DNA of 24,930 nucleotides. Source: DATARN01 sp036264135 (GTDB lineage: Bacteria > Actinomycetota > Acidimicrobiia > Acidimicrobiales > Palsa-688). The stretch spans positions 1-24,930 of the forward strand of contig DATARN010000110.1 in the NCBI GenBank assembly GCA_036264135.1. The letters are read 5' to 3'. Shown piece after piece: positions 14,224 through 24,930 of this stretch (positions are counted from its first letter, which is position 1; every line of letters begins with the position of its first letter). The translations under genes were made by a program, and so were the position numbers. The notes beneath the pieces were generated by a model. That model saw nothing but the letters and a program-made list of their open reading frames with translations. It did not search any database and was not told the DNA's origin.

Positions 14224-15039
14224 GTGAGTGATCTGGTCGCCGATGTGAGAGGTGTCGGGCCGCCCGTCGTGCTGCTGCACGGCCAGCCCGGCAGCCGTCA
14301 CGACTGGCACCTCGTCGCCGACCGGCTGGCCGAGGAATTTCTGGTCATCGTCCCCGACCGTCCGGGGTACGGCGACACCGGCGGCCGGGCCCGCGGCTTC
14401 CGGGGCAACGCCGGGGCCCTGGCCTCCCTGCTCGACCGCCTGGACGTGCCGCGGGCCACGATCGTGGGCCACAGCTGGGCGGGAGGTGTCGCCCTGGCGC
14501 TGGCCGAGTCGGCGGCGCCTCGCCTGACGGGGCTGGTGCTCGTTTCCTCGGTCGCCCCCGACGAGCCGCTCGGGCGCCTCGACCGTCTGCTGGCCGTGCC
14601 ATCGATCGGCGTCTCGCTGACCCTGTTCGGCTCACTGCTGGCCACCGGCGCCGTGGCCCTGCCGCCGATCCGCCAGCGCCTGCTGCGCGACCAGGAGGAC
14701 AAGGTCGCCAGCGGCCTGGCCCTCGACCTGCTGGTGGCGTCGTTGCGTCACGATCACATCCGCCAGAGCTTCCTCACCGAGCAGCAGTGCCTGGTCACCG
14801 AGTTGCCGTCGCTCGCCGGCGTCCTCCCCTCCATCTCGGTCCCCACCAGGGTGCTGGTCGGCAGCCACGACCGCACCGTCCCGCCGGCGTCCGGCCGCCG
14901 CCTGGCCCGAGCCATCCCGGGCGCGGCACTGGTGGAGCTGGCCGGCGCCGGTCATCTGCTGGCCTACGAGCGCCCCGCGGCGGTGGCCGCCGCCATACGG
15001 GCCGTCGCCGCCCCTCCGCCGGGCCGGGACAATGACTAG
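14224..15039 (+). CDS. alpha/beta-fold hydrolase
   Basis: A 271-residue alpha/beta hydrolase. LLHGQPGSRHDW (17-28) forms the oxyanion segment, the nucleophile elbow is GHSWAG with Ser84, and the likely acid and base are Asp216 (VGSHDRTVPP) and His244 (GAGHLL). The cap region lies around 115-200. No signal peptide; esterase, lactonase, epoxide- or haloalkane-type activities cannot be separated by eye. GTG 14224 lies 44 bp after the Nramp stop with only a weak aatggg before it. It may be read through from the metal operon. The stop codon lies inside a 20-bp dyad. Confidence 0.85.
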   Translation: MSDLVADVRGVGPPVVLLHGQPGSRHDWHLVADRLAEEFLVIVPDRPGYGDTGGRARGFRGNAGALASLLDRLDVPRATIVGHSWAGGVALALAESAAPRLTGLVLVSSVAPDEPLGRLDRLLAVPSIGVSLTLFGSLLATGAVALPPIRQRLLRDQEDKVASGLALDLLVASLRHDHIRQSFLTEQQCLVTELPSLAGVLPSISVPTRVLVGSHDRTVPPASGRRLARAIPGAALVELAGAGHLLAYERPAAVAAAIRAVAAPPPGRDND

Positions 15040-15052
15040 TACCTATTAGTCA
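15033..15052. promoter_or_regulatory. 20-bp dyad (possible operator) before the GlsB-type gene
   Basis: tgacta (15033-15038) and tagtca (15047-15052) form a perfect 6-bp inverted repeat with an 8-bp spacer. It covers the hydrolase stop codon and opens a ~100-bp AT-rich gap. Symmetry and position suit a repressor or activator site for the small membrane protein. No promoter boxes could be assigned. Confidence 0.35.
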
Positions 15053-15145
15053 CGATTAACTAGGCATAAAGGTTTCCATCGGAAGGATGATTCGGGAGGC
15101 CGGACGTGGGTAAAGGAAGCTCATTCATTGACTAACGGAGGAACA

Positions 15146-15457
15146 ATGTTTCTTGCCCTCGCACCTATTGCCGGCCATCACATCATCACCTGGATCGTGA
15201 TTGGGCTAATTGCCGGACTGGTCGCCGCCAAAGTGGTTGATGGTGGCGGTCTGGGCTTCTTCCGCGACACCATCACCGGCATCGCCGGCGCCATTATCGG
15301 CGGGTTCATCTTGCACGCCGTTCGCGGCGGCTCGCACGCCTCGACCAGCCTGGTCGTCGAGATCGTGGTTGCCTTTGTGGGCGCAGTAATCCTTCTCCTG
15401 ATCGAGAAGTCGCTGACCCATGGTGGCAGCCGCCGGCGCCGCTACGGCCGAATCTGA
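15146..15457 (+). CDS. GlsB/YeaQ/YmgE-family stress-response membrane protein
   Basis: A 103-residue, very hydrophobic protein with three predicted helices. It carries the family pattern WIVIGLIAGLVAAKV (16-30), then a Gly-rich turn, DTITGIAGAIIGGFIL (41-56), and a basic tail (GGSRRRRYGRI). Family members are small inner-membrane proteins induced by general stress; their mechanism is unknown. ATG 15146 has ggagga at a 3-5 bp spacing, much better than the upstream TTG 15128. The 3' end overlaps the convergent GH15 gene by 16 bp. Confidence 0.88.
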   Translation: MFLALAPIAGHHIITWIVIGLIAGLVAAKVVDGGGLGFFRDTITGIAGAIIGGFILHAVRGGSHASTSLVVEIVVAFVGAVILLLIEKSLTHGGSRRRRYGRI

Positions 15458-17391
15458 CCTGACCGACCCGGGGTGCTGACCGATCCCCGGCCGGCCAGCG
15501 CCTGGGCCTGCTCCGACCAGCGGGCGGGGGTGGCGTCCCCGCCCCCTTTTCCCCCCTCTTCCAACGCCGCCGCCAGGCTCCGGGCGCTGTTCACCAGGCC
15601 GACGTGGCTGAACGCCTGCGGGAAGTTGCCGACTTGGCGGCTGAGGCGGGTGTTGTACTCCTCGGCCAGCAGCCCCACGTCGTTGCACAGCCCGAGCAGC
15701 CGCTCGAAGAGCTCCCGGGCCTCGTCGAGGCGCCCCATCAGGGCCAGGTTGTCGACCAGCCAGAACGAGCACGGCAGGAAGGTGCCCTCCTTGCCCGGTA
15801 GGCCGTCGACGGTCCCGTGGGTCTGGTAGCGCATCACCAGGCCGTCGGAGATCAGTTCCCGTTGGATCGCCTCCACGGTGCCCACCACCCGCTCGTCGGT
15901 GGCGGGCAGGAACCCCACGATCGGGATCATGAGGACACTGGCGTCGAGGTCGGAGGCGCCGTAGTACTGGGTGAACGCCCCCTTGTCCTGGTCGAATCCC
16001 TGGGTGCAGACCTCGTCGTGGATGCGGTCGCGGATCTGCCGCCACCGGTCCACCGGCCCGCCGAGGTCGTGCTTCTCACACCCGATGATGGCCCGGTCGA
16101 AGGCGACCCACGCCATGACCTTGGAGTGGACGAAGTGGCGACGGGGTCCCCGGACCTCCCAGATGCCGTTGTCGGGTTCGGCCCAGCGGTGCTCGAGGAA
16201 GCTCATCACCGCCCGCTGCAGGGCCCACGACCAGCTGTCCTCCATCACGCCCGAGCAGCGGGCCCGCTCCAGGGCGTCCATCAGCTCGCAGTAGACGTCG
16301 AGCTGGAACTGCTGGGCGGCGGCGTTGCCGATGCGCACCGGTGTCGAGCCCTCGTAGCCGGACAACCACGGGATCTCCATCTCGGGGAGCCGGCGCTCGC
16401 CCGCCGGGCCGTACATGATCTGCAGCTGGTCGGGCGAGCCGGCGGCGGCCCGCAGCAACCAGTTCCGCCATGCCGACGCCTCGCTGACCGCCCCCGCTTC
16501 CAGCAGGGCGTCGAGGGTGAGGGTGGCGTCCCGGACCCAGCAGTAGCGGTAGTCCCAGTTGCGGACCCCGCCCAGCTCCTCGGGCAACGAGGTGGTCGGG
16601 GCGGCCACGATGCCGCCGGTCGGCATGTAGGTCAGGGCCTTCAGGGTGATCAGCGACCGGCGCACCTCACGCTCCCAGGGCCCGTGGACGTCCCGTAGCC
16701 CCGAGGTCCAGTCCTGCCAGAAGGTGACGGTGTCGGCCAGGGCCGCCTCGGGGTCGACGGGGGCGGGAACGGCCTCGTGGGATGGGAAAGCGGTGAGGAC
16801 GAAGGGGACCCGTTGGCCGGCGTGGATGGAAAAGGAGGCCCGGGTGCGGAGGTCCTGGCCTCGGGTCGGGACCGGGGTGCGCAGGACAAGGGCGTTGGGG
16901 CCGGCGATCGCCAAAATATCGGCGGGCTCGTCGGCTCCCCGCGGGCCGGCGGGGTGGGCTGGGGCCCCTTCGGTGGTGGCGGGCCGGATGCGGCGGACCC
17001 ACGGGATCTGGGCGCCGTAGTCGAAACGGATCACCAGTTCCATCTCCATCGCCACCGTCCCCGCCCGGCCCTCGACGATGCGCACCACGTCGGGCCTGCT
17101 ATCGCGGGGAGGCATGAAGTCGATGATCCGGACTTCGCCCTGGTCGGTGACGAAGTCGGTCTCCAGGATCAGGGTGTCGCCCCGGTAGCGGCGCTGGTGG
17201 CCGGTCACCACCATCGAGCCGGCGGGGCGGATGGCCCAGTGGCCGTTGCCGGCGTTCCCCAACAGGGCGGCGAAACAGGCCTCCGAGTCGAACCTCGGCA
17301 CACACATCCAGTCGATGGAGCCGTCCATACTGACCAGCGCCGCCGTCTGGGTGTCGCCGATCAGGCCATAGTCCTCAATGAGCCGCGCCAC
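15442..17391 (-). CDS. glycoside hydrolase family 15 protein (glucoamylase/trehalase-like)
   Basis: A 649-residue GH15 protein. The N-terminal beta domain starts with the typical LIEDYGLIGDTQTAALVS and has GSIDWMCVPRFDS. The (alpha/alpha)6 domain has GVRNWDYRYCWVRDAT (275-290), the general acid Glu412 (GIWEVRG) and the general base at Glu577/578 (LLAEEYN). No signal peptide, so it is probably cytoplasmic, acting on alpha-glucans or trehalose; actinobacterial members of this shape include trehalases. The start is GTG 17391. The gene follows ftsX by 21 bp in the same direction and may be the last gene of that transcript. The Gly/Arg-rich C-terminal tail (612-649) looks poorly conserved. Confidence 0.92.
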   Translation of the reverse strand: MARLIEDYGLIGDTQTAALVSMDGSIDWMCVPRFDSEACFAALLGNAGNGHWAIRPAGSMVVTGHQRRYRGDTLILETDFVTDQGEVRIIDFMPPRDSRPDVVRIVEGRAGTVAMEMELVIRFDYGAQIPWVRRIRPATTEGAPAHPAGPRGADEPADILAIAGPNALVLRTPVPTRGQDLRTRASFSIHAGQRVPFVLTAFPSHEAVPAPVDPEAALADTVTFWQDWTSGLRDVHGPWEREVRRSLITLKALTYMPTGGIVAAPTTSLPEELGGVRNWDYRYCWVRDATLTLDALLEAGAVSEASAWRNWLLRAAAGSPDQLQIMYGPAGERRLPEMEIPWLSGYEGSTPVRIGNAAAQQFQLDVYCELMDALERARCSGVMEDSWSWALQRAVMSFLEHRWAEPDNGIWEVRGPRRHFVHSKVMAWVAFDRAIIGCEKHDLGGPVDRWRQIRDRIHDEVCTQGFDQDKGAFTQYYGASDLDASVLMIPIVGFLPATDERVVGTVEAIQRELISDGLVMRYQTHGTVDGLPGKEGTFLPCSFWLVDNLALMGRLDEARELFERLLGLCNDVGLLAEEYNTRLSRQVGNFPQAFSHVGLVNSARSLAAALEEGGKGGGDATPARWSEQAQALAGRGSVSTPGRSGQIRP

Positions 17392-17412
17392 CCTGCGGGC
17401 CTGGCCGGCGGC

Positions 17413-18299
17413 TCAGACCGCGAGGAACCGGCGTACCGAGAACGCCGACCCGACAACGCCGATGGCGCCCCCCACGATCACGATCACGATCCCGGTAAGG
17501 ATCGCCTCGTGGGCGGTGACATACAACGGGGCGCCACCGACGATGCCGCCGCTCGAGGCCAGCGACACGATCGTGCCCCGGAAGACGAAGCTGATGAAGA
17601 AGGCGACCACGGCCCCGAGGATGCCCTGGATGGCGCCCTCCAGCATGAAGGGGATCTGGATGAACCAGTTGGTGGCGCCGACCAGCTTCATGACCGCGAT
17701 CTCCCGCCGGCGGGCGAAAATGGCGAGCTGGATCGTGTTGACGATCAGCGCGAACGCCCCGATGAAGGCGGTGGCGGCCAGGAAGATGGCCACTTTGCGG
17801 CGGGTGTCGAAGTCCTGCAGCAGGCGTTTGATGACCTCTTTGGCGTAAACCACCTCTTTGACCCCCGGCTGACTCTGGAAGCGCTGGCCGATGGCGTTGA
17901 TGTCCTGCGCCTTGGTGGGCACGACCCGGTACGACGGCGGCATGTCGTTGACCGACAGGCTGTTGACCAGGTCCGGGGTGTTGGCGAACATCTGCTTGAA
18001 CTCGTCGTAGGCCTGGGGCTTGTCGACGAAGCGGACCTTCTTGACCTCGGTCATGCCGCTCAGCTCGTGGCCGAGGGCCAGCTGCTCGTTGGGCGACACG
18101 TTGGGCTGCAGGAAGATCGACAGCTCGACGCCGCCCTGCCACTGCACCGACGCCTTCTTGATGGCCTGCTTCATCATCAGCGCCGACGCCACCGCGGTGA
18201 GCGACACCGCCATGGTGATGATGGCGGCGATCGTCATGAGCAGGTTGCGGCGGAAGTTGCCGCCCGTCTCACGGAAGATGTACCCCCCCGAGATCGGCA

Positions 18300-18300
<1 letters not shown>
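17413..18300 (-). CDS. ftsX: cell division protein FtsX
   Basis: A 295-residue permease-like subunit of the FtsEX complex. A short cytoplasmic N-terminus is followed by a first helix (about 20-40), a ~125-residue extracellular domain (50-170) and three C-terminal helices after DFDTRRKVAIFLAATAFIG. It ends in the usual SAFSVRRFLAV. FtsEX couples ATP hydrolysis to activation of peptidoglycan hydrolases outside the membrane; in mycobacteria the partner is RipC. ATG 18300 overlaps the ftsE stop by one base (TGATG). A longer open frame reaches back through ftsE but is an out-of-frame shadow. Confidence 0.95.
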
Positions 18301-18989
<689 letters not shown>

Positions 18990-19087
18990 AAGAGAAGAGG
19001 GGTGGGGGCTTGGGATAGCCGCCCACCAGCAGGGAAAGGGTAGTCAAGGAGACGACAGAGTTGGTGCCGCGCCGGACGGGGCCGTGG

Positions 19088-20206
19088 TCAGGCGCCGTCG
19101 TTGGTGCGCCGCCAGCGCAGCCAGGCCTCCATGAACGGGTCGAGGTCCCCGTCGAGGACGGCCTCCACGTTGCCCGTCTCGTAGCCGGTGCGCTCGTCCT
19201 TCACCTTCTGGTAGGGGGCCAGCACATAGGCCCGGATGAAGGCGCCGGCCCGGCTCACCTGACCTTGGGGCCCGCTCAACGCCTGCAGCTCGGCCCGGCG
19301 CTCCTCCCGCTGGCGATCGGCCAGCTTGGCCGCCAGGATCTGCAGGGCCTTGGCCTTGTTCTGGTACTGGCTGCGCTCGTTCTGCACCGACACCACGATC
19401 CCGGTGGGCAGGTGGGTGATGCGCACCGCCGAGTCAGTGACGTTGACGTGCTGGCCGCCGGCGCCCGAGGAGCGGTAGGTGTCCACCCGCAGGTCCTTCT
19501 CGTCGATGTCCACCTCGTCGGTGGCATCCTCGAGGAAGGGGATGACGTCGAGGGCGGCGTAGGACGTCTGGCGGCGGGCCTGGCTGTCGAACGGCGAGAT
19601 GCGGTACAGGCGGTGCACGCCCCGCTCGGCGGACAGCAGCCCGTAGGCGTGGCGGCCCCGCAGGATGAACGTGGCCGAGAGGATGCCCGCCTCCTGGCCT
19701 TCGGTGACCTCGTCCAGTTCCAGCAGGAAGCCCCGGCGCTCGGCCCAGCGCTGGTACATGCGCAGCAGCATCTCGGCCCAGTCCTGGGCGTCGGTGCCGC
19801 CCTCGCCGGCGTGAATTTCGACCACCGCGTCGCGTGCGTCATGCTCGCCGCTGAACAGCGACTGCAGTTCCAGCCGGTCGAGGTCGCGACCGAGGCCGTC
19901 CACCGCCGCCGACAGCTCGGCCTCGGGGGAGGCGTCGTCCTCCTCGACGGCCAGTTGGTACAGCGTCTCGGCGTCGCTCAGCCGGGCGTCGAGCCCCGCC
20001 ATCTCCTCGACGTCGGCCTTCACCTGGCCGTACTCCCGGGTGACCCGCTGGCCGGCGTCGGTGTCGTTCCACAGGTCGGGGCGGGCGACTTCCACCTCCA
20101 GCTCGGCCAGCCGCCGGCGGCTGCCCTCCAGGTCGAGGTAGCCGGCGGCCTCCGTGAGGCGGCGTCGCAGGGCGCGCAGGTCGTCACTGAAGTCACGGAC
20201 CCCCAT
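19088..20206 (-). CDS. prfB: peptide chain release factor 2
   Basis: A 372-residue class I release factor. RF2 identity is given by the SPF anticodon-like tripeptide (204-206) that reads UGA and UAA. The GGQ motif for peptidyl-tRNA hydrolysis is at 250-252 (SSGAGGQHVN). The frame is continuous through the N-terminal GYLDLEG region, so the autoregulatory +1 frameshift found in many bacterial prfB genes is absent. ATG 20206 has aggg nearby. It lies 19 bp after secA in the same direction, suggesting a secA-prfB transcript, and is followed by ftsE. Confidence 0.96.
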   Translation of the reverse strand: MGVRDFSDDLRALRRRLTEAAGYLDLEGSRRRLAELEVEVARPDLWNDTDAGQRVTREYGQVKADVEEMAGLDARLSDAETLYQLAVEEDDASPEAELSAAVDGLGRDLDRLELQSLFSGEHDARDAVVEIHAGEGGTDAQDWAEMLLRMYQRWAERRGFLLELDEVTEGQEAGILSATFILRGRHAYGLLSAERGVHRLYRISPFDSQARRQTSYAALDVIPFLEDATDEVDIDEKDLRVDTYRSSGAGGQHVNVTDSAVRITHLPTGIVVSVQNERSQYQNKAKALQILAAKLADRQREERRAELQALSGPQGQVSRAGAFIRAYVLAPYQKVKDERTGYETGNVEAVLDGDLDPFMEAWLRWRRTNDGA

Positions 20207-20225
20207 ACGCCCTACGACCCCAGGC

Positions 20226-23003
<2,778 letters not shown>

Positions 23004-23087
23004 GGCGCTATCGAGTGTACCGGCGCCCCCATGGGCGGCGACCCTCGGACCGGCCCGGGCGGGGCATTATTCAGCCAGGGGCCACCC

Positions 23088-23141
23088 GGGGGGTGTCATG
23101 GATTTGCGGTGTGTACACACCGCAAATCCGTGACACCCCCC
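23088..23141. terminator. 54-bp near-perfect palindrome between the response regulator and secA
   Basis: Left arm 23088-23114 and right arm 23115-23141 are reverse complements over all 27 positions except one (t23099 against g23130, a G-U pair on one RNA strand). The arms meet directly (centre gtgtgt|acacac) and begin and end in six-base G/C runs. It starts 12 bp after the response-regulator stop, as expected for a terminator of the hpf/regulator unit. It is much longer than a normal terminator and could also be a mobile palindromic element or an operator. No T-run follows. Confidence 0.6.
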
Positions 23142-23152
23142 TCAAATCCTGC

Positions 23153-23899
23153 TCAGGCGGCGGGCCCCCGGTTGGCCTGGCGGGGATCGCCGGCGCCCCG
23201 CACGTCGAACAGCCGCTCCCGCATGGCGTACATGACCGCTTCCATCCGGGAATGGAGGTGGAGCTTCTCCAAGATGTTGCGGACGTGGTTCTTGACCGTG
23301 TTCTCGGAGATGAACAGGGTGTCGGCGATCTCCCGGTTGCTCAGGCCCCGGGCCACCTGGCGCAGCACGTCCATCTCACGCGAGGTCAGGCGGGGGGCGA
23401 TGTACTGGTCCCGTTCCTCGGCCCGCTTGGCCAGGGCGTTGAACTCGTTCAGCAACTTGGAGGCCATGGACGGCGAGATCAGGCTCTGCCCCTGGGCCAC
23501 CGCCCGGATGGCCTCGGCCACCTCCTCGACGGAGATCTCCTTCAGCAGGTAGCCGTTGGCCCCCGCCTTGATGGCCTGGTAGAGGTCGTCCTCCTCGTCA
23601 CTCACGGTGAGCATCAGGATCTTGGTGCTCGGGCTGATCTCGCGGATCTGGCGGGCCGCCTCGATTCCGTTGACGCGTGGCATGCGGACATCCATGAGGA
23701 CGACGTCGGGGGCCAGCTCCTCGGTTTTGGCGATGGCCTCTTCGCCGTTTTCCGCCTCCGCCACCACCTCGATGTTGTCCTCGGAGGAGAGCACGACGAA
23801 CAGCCCCCGCCGGAACACCGCCTGGTCGTCGGCGATCAGGACCCGGACGATGTCGCTCAGCGGCGCCGGCGCCGGCCCGGCGGCGGAGCTGTCGGTCAA
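23153..23899 (-). CDS. NarL/FixJ-family DNA-binding response regulator (no adjacent kinase)
   Basis: A 248-residue two-domain regulator. The receiver domain (18-135) has acidic pocket D24/D25, phospho-acceptor D70 (VVLMDVRMP), T98 and K120. After a linker, a LuxR/NarL-type helix-turn-helix (about 168-232) contains LTSREMDVLRQVARGLSNRE and ENTVKNHVRNIL. All receiver residues needed for phosphorylation are present, but no histidine kinase is encoded in the window. The start is TTG 23899, one base after the HPF stop, implying coupling to hpf; no ATG or GTG lies before the receiver domain. Target genes are unknown. Confidence 0.9.
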   Translation of the reverse strand: MTDSSAAGPAPAPLSDIVRVLIADDQAVFRRGLFVVLSSEDNIEVVAEAENGEEAIAKTEELAPDVVLMDVRMPRVNGIEAARQIREISPSTKILMLTVSDEEDDLYQAIKAGANGYLLKEISVEEVAEAIRAVAQGQSLISPSMASKLLNEFNALAKRAEERDQYIAPRLTSREMDVLRQVARGLSNREIADTLFISENTVKNHVRNILEKLHLHSRMEAVMYAMRERLFDVRGAGDPRQANRGPAA

Positions 23900-23900
23900 G

Positions 23901-24578
23901 TCACAACCTCATCGCCGTCCGCGACGTGGACGCGTCGTGGAGGGCGATGTTGCCGTCCTTGCGGGCGTAGACCGCGGCCGGGCGCCCCGTCTCGGCGTTG
24001 AGGAAGAAGTACAGGTCGCGGCCCTGGGCGGCCATCTCGAGCGCCGCCTCCTCGGGGGTCATGGCTGCGGTCTCCTCGGGGCCGTCGACCAGCCGCTCTC
24101 CGATGTCGATCACCGCCGCCTCCCCCACTTCCCTGATCGCAGGATCCACGGCACCGGGCTCCCTTCTGGCCGTAGACCGATTGGTCGGGAAGTGTACCCA
24201 GTGGTCGCCGCTGCCGGGGAGGGCGCCCGCGGGAAGCCCGAGGGGCAGCAGCCCCGAGCACCATCGGGGGCGGCGCCGGCCGACCGTGCGACCCCGCAGC
24301 CGGGCGGCGCGCAACTCCAGCTTGGCGACGACGCGCTCGGCGGCGATAGTGAGGTCGGTGGCGGCGGCGCGGACCCGCACGGTCGCCCCCCGGCCCGGCC
24401 CGAACAGCACGATCTGGCACACCTCCCGCTCGGCGATGCGGTGGTTGCGCTCCTCGGAGAACGACACGACGGCCCGCTCCGTGCCGCACAGCGCGGCCAG
24501 TCGGATCACCCGGTCTCGCGTCCGGTGCCGGAGGCTGTCGGGAACCTCAACATCTCGGACGCGAAACGCGATCTCCAT
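23901..24578 (-). CDS. hpf: ribosome hibernation-promoting factor, long form (HPF/RaiA family)
   Basis: A 225-residue long-form HPF. The N-terminal S30AE/RaiA domain (1-~105; MEIAFRVRDVEVPDSLRHRT) binds the 30S decoding site. A variable linker (~105-160) is followed by the C-terminal dimerisation domain (~163-225) with MTPEEAALEMAAQGRDLYFF and AAVYARKDGNIALHDA. Long HPF joins ribosomes into inactive 100S dimers in stationary phase or stress. ATG 24578 has gggagg at a good distance; the frame is open 55 codons further, but only this start gives the family N-terminus. It heads the leftward hpf/response-regulator unit. Confidence 0.92.
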   Translation of the reverse strand: MEIAFRVRDVEVPDSLRHRTRDRVIRLAALCGTERAVVSFSEERNHRIAEREVCQIVLFGPGRGATVRVRAAATDLTIAAERVVAKLELRAARLRGRTVGRRRPRWCSGLLPLGLPAGALPGSGDHWVHFPTNRSTARREPGAVDPAIREVGEAAVIDIGERLVDGPEETAAMTPEEAALEMAAQGRDLYFFLNAETGRPAAVYARKDGNIALHDASTSRTAMRL

Positions 24579-24930
24579 GGCCGGTCCTCCCCGAGTTGCA
24601 CTCCGACACCCGACACGCCGACACGCCGACAGCGTGGGCCCGTGCGGCTGACCTGGTCTTTGACCCCACACCCGCCTGCTGCGGCGCTGGCGGGCCGGCG
24701 GCGGCGGCGGTCTGGCACCTGGCGTTGCCGCCCGATATCCCACCGCCCAACGTCGCCTAACGGCACCCGTATCGCACCGTCTCCGCCCCGGACCGCGGAT
24801 CGGTCCGCCGGCGGGCAGGACTTACTTCTAAGCCGCACCATGCTCAGCAACCACGGGTTGCCTTACGTGGGTCGTTTCGCCTGCGACTGGCATCGACTTG
24901 CAACCACAGACCCGCACGAGGCCCATGCCG
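24579..24930. other. non-coding or unresolved right end upstream of hpf
   Basis: No supported gene is seen in these 352 bp. The segment should carry the hpf promoter on the minus strand. It contains short cgacac repeats (about 24604-24630), a 7-bp-stem hairpin (24789-24795 with 24801-24807, loop cggat) and a gcaacc/ggttgc hairpin (about 24847-24861). An ATG at 24840 on the plus strand opens a frame to the window edge (MLSNHGLPYV...), but has no ribosome site and no family resemblance. It could be a gene start or chance. Confidence 0.5.

Noticed and set aside
20000..20206. Programmed +1 frameshift in prfB
   Set aside because: The reading frame is continuous from ATG 20206 through the conserved N-terminal region; no internal stop.
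24506..24850. 114-residue minus-strand open frame upstream of hpf (a comF gene was looked for here)
   Set aside because: Overlaps the hpf start in another frame, Arg/Gly-rich, with no zinc or phosphoribosyltransferase motif of ComF.

Overview
The window is about 25 kb of high-GC DNA. It looks like a chromosomal segment of an actinobacterium, probably from a deep-branching and possibly uncultured class such as Acidimicrobiia. This is inferred from family content: a DUF5709 protein, a mycobacterial-type ATP-dependent ligase (LigB), DipZ-like redox proteins, and the order hpf / response regulator / secA / prfB / ftsE / ftsX. No phage, plasmid, insertion sequence, CRISPR array, tRNA or rRNA was recognised.

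Layout. The left edge (1-3.0 kb) has the tail of a VOC/glyoxalase-like gene, a DUF5709 protein (minus), a DksA/TraR zinc-finger protein (plus), and a translationally coupled pair of exported ferritin-like proteins ending in a strong hairpin. At 3.2-5.2 kb on the minus strand lie ligB and a Thr-rich lipoprotein with an 18-bp repeat array at its 5' end. The plus strand from 5.3 to 15.5 kb carries a DUF885 metallopeptidase-like protein, a phosphoesterase lipoprotein, a split DipZ-like thioredoxin/CcdA pair, a DUF2252 protein, a metal-transport operon, an alpha/beta hydrolase and a small GlsB-type membrane protein. The metal operon consists of a structured leader with a short upstream ORF, a membrane-free PRC/MgtE_N/CBS protein, and a divergent Nramp protein resembling Nramp-related Mg2+ transporters. 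From 15.4 to 24.6 kb everything reads leftwards: GH15 glycosidase, FtsX, FtsE, release factor 2, SecA, a NarL-type response regulator and a long-form hibernation factor HPF. The last 350 bp holds no supported gene.

How the parts work together. The right half is a housekeeping block covering ribosome hibernation, protein export, translation termination and cell-division ABC signalling, with a glycosidase at the end of the ftsEX unit. The left and middle are accessory genes dominated by envelope proteins. Three predicted lipoproteins share Thr/Ser-rich tethers behind the lipobox.

The most interesting signals are: (1) the leader with upstream ORF, hairpin and possible riboswitch before the sensor/NRMT-like operon; (2) a 54-bp near-perfect palindrome between the response regulator and secA; (3) short tandem duplications at the 3' ends of three genes, two of them duplicating candidate hairpins; (4) the 18-bp repeat array in the lipoprotein N-region; (5) the paired Tat-type ferritin-like proteins. 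No clearly new multi-gene system was seen; the metal operon is the best candidate for something under-described.
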